DNA from: Gilliamella apicola
GTDB taxonomy: Bacteria; Pseudomonadota; Gammaproteobacteria; Enterobacterales; Orbaceae
NCBI RefSeq assembly: GCF_003202915.1
Contig: NZ_QGLP01000005.1
Coordinates: 412,721 to 476,720 of the forward strand
Direction: 5' to 3'
DNA length: 64,000 nucleotides
Below are positions 1 to 7,509 of the stretch, piece by piece. The notes under the pieces are model-generated. The model saw only the letters and a list, made by a program, of their open reading frames with translations. It was not told the origin of the DNA and searched no databases. Position numbers and translations under genes: made by a program. Position 1 is the stretch's first letter, and every line of letters starts with the position of its first letter.

Positions 1-87
1 TGCTCCCGAGTTTGCTGAATAGATTATTAAGATTAACAATAAAACGAATAATCCCAATAATAATATTTGTGGACTAGATTTGCGCAC
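1..87 (-). CDS. FecCD-type heme ABC permease, N-terminal fragment
   Basis: Twenty-nine codons run off the window edge. They start at a GTG at 85-87, preceded by GAGG about six bases away. The visible residues are a short basic N-terminus followed by a long run of Leu, Ile and Val, as in the first membrane helix of FecCD-family permeases of iron and heme importers. It lies just downstream of the chuY-like gene on the same strand, where a hmuU/chuU permease would fit a heme operon. Only the first helix is visible, so the family call rests mainly on context. Confidence 0.5.
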   Translation of the reverse strand, partial: MRKSSPQILLLGLFVLLLILIIYSANSGA

Positions 88-108
88 CGATTAACCTCAT
101 AAATTTAA

Positions 109-747
109 TTAATAATTTACCGTAAGGCTTGGGTCAACAACGCTATATGCATGATTATCAAATTGTTGATTTGCAATTTTATCCATGATTATTTTGGCTA
201 ATTCTTTACGATATACGAAACCGTGAACTTCTTGAGCAAAATAGCATTGACCGTTATTGGTTAATTCACCATCGCGTAAACCGCCGGGTCTTAAGATCAC
301 ATAATTCAAAGTACTCGTTTGTAACCAAACTTCAGCCAAGGATTTTTCGCGCACCGCATTACCAAATGCTTGTTTAGCTCGTAGGGATAAGGTTGACCAT
401 GAATCACCACAACCAAGTGAGGTCACCAATACCATTTGTTTGATTCCTACTTGTTCAGCGCAATCAATGATATTACGCTGCGCAATATAATTGCCGGTTT
501 CGCCGCCCAAAGTTGAAATAATGGTTGCATCACAACCAGCTTGCTTACCGATTTCCTTGACTAATTCAACGTCGGTTGCATCACCTACATAGGTTTCAAT
601 ATTTTGTTGAGCTAATTGTTTAGCAAAGTCAGCATCGCGGACTAAAGCAATACAACGCCACTCTGGGTGGCATTGTTTGATTAATTGCGATAGTTGATAA
701 CCAGTTCCTAACTTGGCGCTAACACCAAAAATGATTACTGTTTTCAT
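109..747 (-). CDS. chuY: NAD(P)-binding reductase, ChuY-like (anaerobilin reductase)
   Basis: A 212-residue Rossmann-fold protein of the atypical SDR/NmrA kind. The N-terminus has a beta strand then GVSAKLGTG, a glycine-rich dinucleotide loop, and an acidic GDATD motif follows near residue 55. ChuY of enteric chu loci reduces anaerobilin, the linear tetrapyrrole made from heme by ChuW without oxygen. Here it directly follows hutW and hutX on the same strand with a 17-nt gap, the chuW-chuX-chuY order. The fold is clear from sequence; the substrate is inferred from order. A generic NAD(P)H-binding oxidoreductase is the alternative. Confidence 0.75.
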   Translation of the reverse strand: MKTVIIFGVSAKLGTGYQLSQLIKQCHPEWRCIALVRDADFAKQLAQQNIETYVGDATDVELVKEIGKQAGCDATIISTLGGETGNYIAQRNIIDCAEQVGIKQMVLVTSLGCGDSWSTLSLRAKQAFGNAVREKSLAEVWLQTSTLNYVILRPGGLRDGELTNNGQCYFAQEVHGFVYRKELAKIIMDKIANQQFDNHAYSVVDPSLTVNY

Positions 748-764
748 GTTATTATTTCTTCAAA

Positions 765-1265
765 TTAATTAATTTTTTTTGCTAACGCTCTAAATTTTTC
801 TAGCTGATCGGCTTTTAATTGATGTTTTTCATCACGGCCAACGAAAATTTTAAACATGGACTGACCTAAATGGTTGAGGAAAATCATTGAAGCAGTCGAC
901 ATTTTCATAAATTTTCTTTCGATAAATGCAATATATTGACAATGTTCTGCTTTGATATGACCGCTTAACCCTTTTTGGTGACGTAAATTAAAGTATTTTT
1001 GGCTATGCGTTCCCGGTGGTAATTCACCTGAAATTTCAGCAATAACGTCACCAGTATGAACTAAAAATAACACATCACCCCAAGTGGTTACTTCTTGCCA
1101 AATTTCATCGAAATGGCTGCCATCAACAATTTTAGCATCTGGTATTGCTTGGATTACTTGTGTTAGTGTGACTTTATGATCTTGAGCGATTTTTTCTAAC
1201 AGTTCTTCTGGATTAGATTGCATATAGGCTGCAAGGTTATCTAAAAGGGTTTGTTTTTCTGCCAT
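765..1265 (-). CDS. hutX: Heme utilization carrier protein HutX/ChuX
   Basis: A 166-residue protein of the HutX/ChuX family, cytoplasmic heme-binding proteins that carry heme between the importer and the degrading enzyme. The length matches the family (about 160-170). Visible features include the N-terminal helical segment, the central GDVLFLVHTGDVIAEISGEL strand region and the following HSQKYFNLRH segment typical of the family. It sits 11 nt after hutW and 17 nt before the chuY-like gene, so the three are very likely cotranscribed under the Fur-like site upstream of hutW. Confidence 0.88.
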   Translation of the reverse strand: MAEKQTLLDNLAAYMQSNPEELLEKIAQDHKVTLTQVIQAIPDAKIVDGSHFDEIWQEVTTWGDVLFLVHTGDVIAEISGELPPGTHSQKYFNLRHQKGLSGHIKAEHCQYIAFIERKFMKMSTASMIFLNHLGQSMFKIFVGRDEKHQLKADQLEKFRALAKKIN

Positions 1266-1276
1266 AGTAATTTCCT

Positions 1277-2704
1277 TTAATTTTTTGTTTTTACTTGGAT
1301 GTTTTGCATATGTGGATGAGATTTAGGCATACCATTACCTTGTTGCATGGCTTGTCTAGCTTGGGCCATCTTCTGTTGTAATTCGATATGTTCTGGATTA
1401 TTAAGTTGCAATAACAATTGCTGCAATGCTTGAACTATATTACTCGACCAAAAACGTCCTGATAAAGTTAGTCGTAAACAATGATCTTCATTTTGCAGCA
1501 AACCGACTGCATGCCATTGCTTGATAAGTGGATCAAAGAGTTCAGCTTGATTGGTTAGTTGCGTTAAATCTACTCGCCCTTTTTCTATACCAGCTTGTAA
1601 TTTGTGCAACCAGTCACCCACTAAAGGTTTACCGGTTAACATCATCAACGGCTTTTTACCTTGGTCTAATAGAGCATAATATTGACTCAAATCTCGATGG
1701 ATCATAAAAGATTGTCCGTCTAGCTTTCCACCAGCACAAGAACCGAATGCAAAAAAGTGAGAGCCTTGTTTTATAAGAAAATTATATAAATTTCGTTCGC
1801 GACTGGTTTTTGCCCAATGAGCATTAGTTAAATGGGTCCAACCTTGTTTAGCTAAATATTCAGCACCTTGATGGTAAAAATTGCACTTATCAGTGACCGA
1901 TGGGATCGCGATTCGATTATTCTCCACCCCTTTAGCTAATGGTGTTGTCGGCAAGAGATTTAAAGAATAAAGATCAACCCCATCAAGTGGCAATTGTTCA
2001 GCAATTTCTAAATCTCTTTGCCACGTAGCCGGTGTCTGGTTAGGTAAGCCAAACATCAGGTCACAAACTAATGCAACACTATCACGCGCAGCAATACGTT
2101 CAAAACCTTCAATAATCTCTTTTTCTGATGATTGGCGTCCTAATCGTTGTCTAATTGCAGTATTGAAGGTTTGAATACCTATCGAAAAACGATTTGCACC
2201 AGCTTCAATATAACTATCAATTTTATCTTGATCAAAATCAGAAATTCGCCCTTCGACCGTAATTTCACAATCAGGCGCTAATGGCGCATGCTGTTTAAAA
2301 TAACTTATCACTCGAGCTAATTGTCCTGCAGCTAACGCAGAAGGTGTTCCACCACCAAAATAAATAGCGTGAATTGGTGCCGATTGCATAGCCTTATTAT
2401 TGATTTCGAGGGATATTTCTTGTAATAAGTAATCAATATAAGTTTTGGTATCAAATTTTTTTAATGGGTTTTGATAAAATCCACAAAATTGACAATGAAT
2501 ATCACAAAAAGGAATATGTATGTAGATCAGTCGTTTTTTTCCAGACAAATCTGAATTTTGCAGGATACTCCATTGCAGCTCTAGTTCTTGCGGTGGTACT
2601 GGTAGGCTTGCTTGTAATGGCATCACTGCCCAACGATCTTTAAAAGGTAAAACTGAATTTGAAGCGTAAAACGCACTTACATCAAATGATTTCATAACAT
2701 CCAT
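1277..2704 (-). CDS. hutW: Radical SAM heme-opening enzyme HutW/ChuW (anaerobilin synthase)
   Basis: A 475-residue HemN-like radical SAM protein. The iron-sulfur site is visible as CDIHCQFC (CX3CX2C) within HIPFCDIHCQFCGF, followed by the FGGGTPS SAM-binding motif and the EITVEGR segment. ChuW/HutW opens heme without oxygen, releasing iron and forming anaerobilin. It heads the minus-strand operon. Two starts are possible: ATG at 2704, or ATG at 2695 three codons later, which has GGATG just upstream. The intergenic region to the divergent heme-binding protein gene carries two Fur-like boxes. Confidence 0.9.
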   Translation of the reverse strand: MDVMKSFDVSAFYASNSVLPFKDRWAVMPLQASLPVPPQELELQWSILQNSDLSGKKRLIYIHIPFCDIHCQFCGFYQNPLKKFDTKTYIDYLLQEISLEINNKAMQSAPIHAIYFGGGTPSALAAGQLARVISYFKQHAPLAPDCEITVEGRISDFDQDKIDSYIEAGANRFSIGIQTFNTAIRQRLGRQSSEKEIIEGFERIAARDSVALVCDLMFGLPNQTPATWQRDLEIAEQLPLDGVDLYSLNLLPTTPLAKGVENNRIAIPSVTDKCNFYHQGAEYLAKQGWTHLTNAHWAKTSRERNLYNFLIKQGSHFFAFGSCAGGKLDGQSFMIHRDLSQYYALLDQGKKPLMMLTGKPLVGDWLHKLQAGIEKGRVDLTQLTNQAELFDPLIKQWHAVGLLQNEDHCLRLTLSGRFWSSNIVQALQQLLLQLNNPEHIELQQKMAQARQAMQQGNGMPKSHPHMQNIQVKTKN

Positions 2705-2732
2705 TCATAAAAATAATCTCGGTGAATTAAAT

Positions 2733-2745
2733 AATAATTATTATC
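2733..2745 (-). promoter_or_regulatory. Fur box upstream of hutW
   Basis: The plus strand reads AATAATTATTATC, matching the 6-1-6 Fur pattern GATAATnATTATC at 12 of 13 positions. It lies about 30 bases before the hutW start in the shared intergenic region. Iron control is also expected for this operon. The match is seen directly; Fur binding is inferred. Confidence 0.6.
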
Positions 2746-2881
2746 ATTTATCAATATTTTTTTAATTTTTTTGCTGTTTATTTATCTTGAACTAAATATT
2801 TATTTAATAACTGTTCAATTTCCATCCTAAACTTGTGTGTTTTTTTTGAAAAATATTATTCAATAACTCTACTTTTTGGTT

Positions 2882-2900
2882 GATAATGATAATCATTTTC
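2882..2900 (+). promoter_or_regulatory. Fur box upstream of first heme-binding protein gene
   Basis: The 19-mer GATAATGATAATCATTTTC differs at a single position from the classical Fur box GATAATGATAATCATTATC. It sits 45 nt before the chosen GTG start at 2945. The longest open frame would start upstream at TTG 2876 and read through this box, which is a strong reason to reject that start. Confidence 0.85.
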
Positions 2901-2944
2901 ATTATATTGTTCTATCTGATTTAAAATTGTGGTCGACAAATCAA

Positions 2945-3799
2945 GTGATAAATAAAAATTTCATAAACAAAATGTGGTTATTTTTGTTGCTCTTTAGCCT
3001 AAATAGCCTAATCAATTTCAGCTCAGCAAATGAAAGAATTGTTGTTGCAGGTGGTGCTTTGACAGAAATCGTTTTTGCCCTTGGTGCTGGAGAAGATATC
3101 GTAGGGGTGGATAGTACCAGTCGATTTCCAAAACAAGTTACCCAATTACCACAAATTGGTAATTTAAAATTATTAAATATTGAATCGGTTTTATCCCTTA
3201 GGCCCTCCTTAGTTATTAGTTTTGATGATGCGGAAATCGCTAACGTACTGAAACAAATTTCCCAAGCAAAAGTCGACGTTTTAACACTGAAACGTGTACC
3301 AAGTACAGTAGATTTGCTATATGAAAACATCAGTAAAATTGCCGCTAAATTAGATAGGCCAAAGGAAGGACAAGAATTGATTAAGCGAATCCAAACTAAT
3401 CTTTCGCAAATTCAAAACAGAACTGCTACTCGTCGGCAAAAACCCAAAGTTTTATGCATCATGAATATGGGAGGAAACATTTTCATAGCAGGAAAAAACA
3501 CCACTATCGATGCATTAATTACCATCGCCGGTGGTGAGAATCTGGCGACACATAATAGTGTTAGAACTTATACTACTGAATCACTAATTGCTATAAATCC
3601 TGAAGTTATTATTTTAACTACCCATTCAATCGAAGAGCTAGGTGGCTTTGACAAAATTAATACCATTCCAGGTATTACCGAAACAGATGCATATAAAAAC
3701 CATGGCATTGTCATTATCGATGATAGCTATTTATTTGGAATTGGACCGAGAGTTTTTGAGGTAGTAAGTAAACTGTTTAACGGCTTTTACCCTGAATAA
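2945..3799 (+). CDS. hmuT: Periplasmic heme-binding protein of an ABC importer (HmuT/ChuT-like), copy 1
   Basis: A 284-residue cluster A-type substrate-binding protein (BtuF/HmuT fold) that would deliver heme to a HmuUV permease. The family signature VVAGGALTEIVFALGAGE follows a signal peptide ending FSSA. I chose the GTG at 2945: it gives a basic n-region and aligns with the start of the paralog at 6567, and even the upstream bases (GTGGTC here, ATGGTA there) line up. ATG 2972 would leave no basic n-region, and TTG 2876 would translate the Fur box. A TonB receptor gene follows after 95 nt, probably in one operon. Confidence 0.85.
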   Translation: MINKNFINKMWLFLLLFSLNSLINFSSANERIVVAGGALTEIVFALGAGEDIVGVDSTSRFPKQVTQLPQIGNLKLLNIESVLSLRPSLVISFDDAEIANVLKQISQAKVDVLTLKRVPSTVDLLYENISKIAAKLDRPKEGQELIKRIQTNLSQIQNRTATRRQKPKVLCIMNMGGNIFIAGKNTTIDALITIAGGENLATHNSVRTYTTESLIAINPEVIILTTHSIEELGGFDKINTIPGITETDAYKNHGIVIIDDSYLFGIGPRVFEVVSKLFNGFYPE

Positions 3800-3894
3800 A
3801 ACTTCATTAAGTAATTTCTCTATTTTAATAATATTTTTATCAATTGAAGCAAGAGATGAGCATTTTTTAATAAATTATGTTTAAAAGGACTAAC

Positions 3895-6198
3895 ATGATA
3901 AATTTTAACTATTTAAAAAAAACTAGCTCATTAATAATAGGCTTAGCATTAGCGTTACCCGCGCTCGCTACTGACCAAACTAAGGATGAAAAAAATGTTG
4001 ATACTATGACAGTATTAGCTCAGGAAACCAACAAAAAGCCAGGAACAATGACTGAAATTTCCGAGCAAGATATTCGTCGTGATGGTGGTGATAATTTTGG
4101 TAGCATTATGCGTTACCAACCGCTCATTTCCGCATCAGGGAGTATTTCTGGTTCGGGTAGCGGAAAAAGTAGTTGGGACCGTGGTGGATTTACTGGTTAC
4201 AACATTCGTGGTTTAAATGCCAACCGAGTATCAATTGATATTAACGGTATGCCCTTACCTATTGCTCAGGGCAGAGTTAATGGTGTTGGTCGTGCTGGTT
4301 TTGGCTCTTATGGAATCGGCCGAGATTATATTGATACCTACATGTATAATAAAGTTGATATCCAATCGGGAGCCACACCTGTAAGCAACGCCAATAATGC
4401 TTTAGGTGGCTCAGTTTCATTCCAAACTAAAACCGCAAATTATTACCTCTATCCAGGCAAAACAAATTATTTTGGTTTGCAAAATAACTATGATAGTTCA
4501 GACAGAAGTTATCACCAAGGTTTAACTATGGCAGGGGGTGATGATTATCTAAATGGTATTGTGGTTTTAAGTCGTCGTGATGGTCAACAGACTCGTAATC
4601 ATGGAGATTCATTAAATACTTATCCTGAAAATTGGCACTCTAACTCGATTTTAGCTGGCTTTGGCTGGCAAATGACCGAAGAACATTTAATCAATACCAC
4701 CGTCGATTACCATAATAAAACCAAAAATTCACATTATGATACTTGGGATAAATATGGTAAAAAAATTGAGTCATTTGATCAGCAAAGAAGCAAAAACAAT
4801 CGCTTCAATCTGGCATTCAAAGATCAATGGAAACCGACTAATATCAGTTGGATGGACAGTTTAACCACCCAAATAAATTATCAACGAACCAATGTATATG
4901 ATAGTACTGACCTTCGCCACAAAACTAGAGGTAATTTTAACACTCAAACTAACTATAATACTAAAACTTATAACTTTATCACTACTTTAGTGAAAAACTA
5001 TGAAAACCAAAGATTTAGTGCAGGTTTAAATGGCAAGTGGAGTGAGGATGAAGCCCCATTTTTTACCTCAGTTGAATCAGAAGATATTAATATTCTGCCT
5101 GATGGTCCATATAGTAAACCACAAGCCGATAGCAAAAGTTATCAATTAGGCGGTTTCTTGGAAGATCGCTTCAGCTTTAGTATTAATGACAGTAATAATT
5201 TCTATTTAGTGCCAGGAGTAAGAGCCGTCTACCAAAACACTAAGCCCCGTAACCTTGATAATATGTCAGTAACCAATATTGATAGTCATCGATTAGCTAA
5301 ACAATATAAAAGTAATAGCGATTTCAAAATATTACCTTCACTGGCATTTATGTATGATATCAATCCTGATTTCACAGCTTATTTACAGTACAAACGTGCG
5401 GCCCAGATGCCTAATCAGAATCAACTATATGGTTCTTATTTAGCCCATAGTAGTATAGCTTTACTTGTTGGTGACGCAAACCTTAAAACCGAAACCAGTG
5501 ATAATTTTGAATTAGGTTTGAAAGGACAGCCAATTGCTGGTGTCACTCTTTCATCTTCAGCTTTTTACAATAAATATAAAAATTTCATTGCTTATACTCG
5601 TTATAAAAAAGATTTTTTTGGCATGGGTAACCGAATTGTTTATCAAGCTGAAAACCGGGATAAAGCATATATTTATGGTGCAGAATTAAGCAGTGAATTC
5701 AATATTGGTAAATGGATTGAACCGGCTAACGGCTTGAGTGCTAGATTGGCAATCGGTTATAACCAAGGTAAATCAAAATCAAGCTACTTAGCTGATAAAT
5801 ACGTTGAAATGGATTCCATTGCTCCTATGAAGAGTGTTGTTGGTATAGCATGGGATGATGCAAATAAATTTTATGGGGTAGCGCTTACTGCCACACTGCA
5901 AAAAGGTAAAAAAGCCAAAGCAACTTCTCGCGAAACTTATAGCAATCAAGGTAAACCAATCCCTAATTCCAAAGACGATTATTTTCGAATAGCTGGCCAT
6001 GGCATTGTTGATTTAACCGGTTATATCAATATCAGCAACAATATGAAATTAAGTGGAGGAATCTATAATCTTACTGATCAAAAATATTGGGATTATCTCA
6101 GTAACAATAAATTGTATAGTACCGCCGATCATAACTATCTAAATATGTTTACTGCGCCGGGTAGAACTTTCCAGTTAGGTTTGGATATAGATTATTAA
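3895..6198 (+). CDS. TonB-dependent heme/hemoprotein receptor, copy 1
   Basis: A 767-residue outer-membrane receptor. It has a signal peptide ending LALPALA, a TonB-box-like VDTMTVLA about 12 residues later, a plug domain with YNIRGLNANRVSIDINGMP, and a beta barrel ending in an aromatic residue (DIDY). The YKRAAQMPNQNQLYGSYL and TSDNFELGLKG segments correspond to the FRAP and ETSxNyElG barrel motifs of heme and hemoglobin receptors. The start at ATG 3895 has AAAGGA upstream, matching the paralog; the frame also allows ATG 3877. Ligand is inferred from the adjacent heme-binding protein; no HxxHx NPNL-type motif was confirmed. Confidence 0.85.
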   Translation: MINFNYLKKTSSLIIGLALALPALATDQTKDEKNVDTMTVLAQETNKKPGTMTEISEQDIRRDGGDNFGSIMRYQPLISASGSISGSGSGKSSWDRGGFTGYNIRGLNANRVSIDINGMPLPIAQGRVNGVGRAGFGSYGIGRDYIDTYMYNKVDIQSGATPVSNANNALGGSVSFQTKTANYYLYPGKTNYFGLQNNYDSSDRSYHQGLTMAGGDDYLNGIVVLSRRDGQQTRNHGDSLNTYPENWHSNSILAGFGWQMTEEHLINTTVDYHNKTKNSHYDTWDKYGKKIESFDQQRSKNNRFNLAFKDQWKPTNISWMDSLTTQINYQRTNVYDSTDLRHKTRGNFNTQTNYNTKTYNFITTLVKNYENQRFSAGLNGKWSEDEAPFFTSVESEDINILPDGPYSKPQADSKSYQLGGFLEDRFSFSINDSNNFYLVPGVRAVYQNTKPRNLDNMSVTNIDSHRLAKQYKSNSDFKILPSLAFMYDINPDFTAYLQYKRAAQMPNQNQLYGSYLAHSSIALLVGDANLKTETSDNFELGLKGQPIAGVTLSSSAFYNKYKNFIAYTRYKKDFFGMGNRIVYQAENRDKAYIYGAELSSEFNIGKWIEPANGLSARLAIGYNQGKSKSSYLADKYVEMDSIAPMKSVVGIAWDDANKFYGVALTATLQKGKKAKATSRETYSNQGKPIPNSKDDYFRIAGHGIVDLTGYINISNNMKLSGGIYNLTDQKYWDYLSNNKLYSTADHNYLNMFTAPGRTFQLGLDIDY

Positions 6199-6216
6199 TT
6201 CAAAACACGAACAATA

Positions 6217-6244
6217 ACATCTCCAACTTTGGAGGTGTTTGTTT
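6217..6244 (+). terminator. Terminator after first heme receptor gene
   Basis: The inverted repeat ACATCTCCA...TGGAGGTGT (8 of 9 pairs Watson-Crick, one G.T) is followed by a T-rich run. It lies 18 bases past the receptor stop, so the first two-gene unit is likely transcribed separately from the second. Confidence 0.7.
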
Positions 6245-6499
6245 GATGTTTATTTTTCTAGTTAAAAAAGAAACTAAGATTAATTATATATAGCCATCTA
6301 TCAACCTTCTCCTTCTTCAAAAATGACTATACAGCAGATTTTTTAGATAAAAATTCCAGCTATTTTCAAAAAAAACGTTTATTATTTTGCCAATATCTTG
6401 ATTATAAATTTATTATTTATTTGAAAAAAAGTTTCTTTAGCGCCTTATATTCATCTAGATTGCATCAAATTATTATCAAAGAATCCTATATTTTAGGTT
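6245..6499. other. Intergenic stretch between the two heme units
   Basis: No gene seen. The sequence is strongly AT-rich and leads into the Fur-like box at 6500. Its position mirrors the region before the first unit. Confidence 0.6.
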
Positions 6500-6518
6500 G
6501 ATAATGGTTCTCATTTTC
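6500..6518 (+). promoter_or_regulatory. Fur box upstream of second heme-binding protein gene
   Basis: GATAATGGTTCTCATTTTC matches the 19-bp Fur consensus at most positions, less well than the copy at 2882. It lies 49 nt before the start of the second heme-binding protein gene, the same layout as in the first unit. Confidence 0.7.
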
Positions 6519-6566
6519 ACTATATTACCCAGTCTAAATGGAAAACCATGGTAGGTAAATTAACTC

Positions 6567-7415
6567 ATGAAGAAGTTTGTAAAAAAGATTAGCCTATTTT
6601 TGCTAATTTTTAGTATCAATAGTCTTATCAACTTTAGTTCAGCAAACCAACGGATTGTTATTGCTGGTGGCTCTCTGACAGAAATAGTCTTTGCATTAGG
6701 CGTTGGTGATGAGGTTGTCGGCGTTGATAAAACGAGCAGTTACCCTGAAAAAGTTAAGCAATTGCCACAGATCGGCTACTGGAAGTTGTTAAATATTGAA
6801 GGCGTATTATCACTTAAACCAACCCTATTTATAACTTTAAATGATGTAGAGCCTGATAATGTTATCGAAAAAGTGTCTGAATCTAAAGTAGATGTATTAG
6901 CCTTACAGCGTGTGCCAGGTACTATTGAGCTGTTATATGAAAATATCACTAAAATTGCCTCTAAATTGAATAAACAAAAAGAAGGTGAATTATTAATCAA
7001 CAGAATTAAAACCAATCTTGCCGATATTCAAACTAAAATCGCAACTCACCCGCAAAAAACAAAAGTTTTATCTCTAATGAGTATGGGTGGCACCAATTCA
7101 GTAGCCGGCAAAAACACCACCATTGATGCACTAATTGCTATTGCTGGCGGTGATAATCTAGCAAAACATAATAGTTTCAAAAGCTATACTGCTGAATCAA
7201 TCATTGCTATTAATCCAGAAGTTATCATCCTAAATAAATATTCGATTGATCAACTAGGTGGATTAGACAAAATTAATACTATTCCGGGTATTACTGAAAC
7301 GAGTGCGTTTAAAAATAATCGTATCACTATTATTGATGATAGTTACTTATTTGGAATCGGTCCCCGTGTTGATGAAGCAGCAAAATTGCTATTCCAAAGC
7401 TTTTACCCAGAATAA
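6567..7415 (+). CDS. hmuT: Periplasmic heme-binding protein of an ABC importer (HmuT/ChuT-like), copy 2
   Basis: A 282-residue paralog of the protein at 2945, closely similar along its whole length (shared SLINFSSAN, AGKNTTIDALI, INTIPGITET and IDDSYLFGIGPRV). The signal peptide MKKFVKKISLFLLIF is textbook: basic, then hydrophobic. It is paired with its own receptor gene 94 nt downstream. Residues differ mainly in the middle lobe linker (KLLNIEGVLSLKPTLFITLNDVEP), so the two copies may differ in affinity or ligand. No permease or ATPase genes accompany either copy, so both probably use the permease whose first codons lie at 1-87. Confidence 0.88.
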   Translation: MKKFVKKISLFLLIFSINSLINFSSANQRIVIAGGSLTEIVFALGVGDEVVGVDKTSSYPEKVKQLPQIGYWKLLNIEGVLSLKPTLFITLNDVEPDNVIEKVSESKVDVLALQRVPGTIELLYENITKIASKLNKQKEGELLINRIKTNLADIQTKIATHPQKTKVLSLMSMGGTNSVAGKNTTIDALIAIAGGDNLAKHNSFKSYTAESIIAINPEVIILNKYSIDQLGGLDKINTIPGITETSAFKNNRITIIDDSYLFGIGPRVDEAAKLLFQSFYPE

Positions 7416-7509
7416 TGTAGTCGAATAATTTTAATAATATTTTTATTAATTGAAGCAATAAATGCGTACATTTGTTATTAAGCATATATAAGTATGAAAG
7501 GACCTAAAG

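Noticed and set aside
2876-2944. Extension of the first heme-binding protein to a TTG start at 2876
   Set aside because: It would translate the Fur box at 2882-2900 and ruin the signal peptide. The GTG at 2945 aligns with the paralog start.
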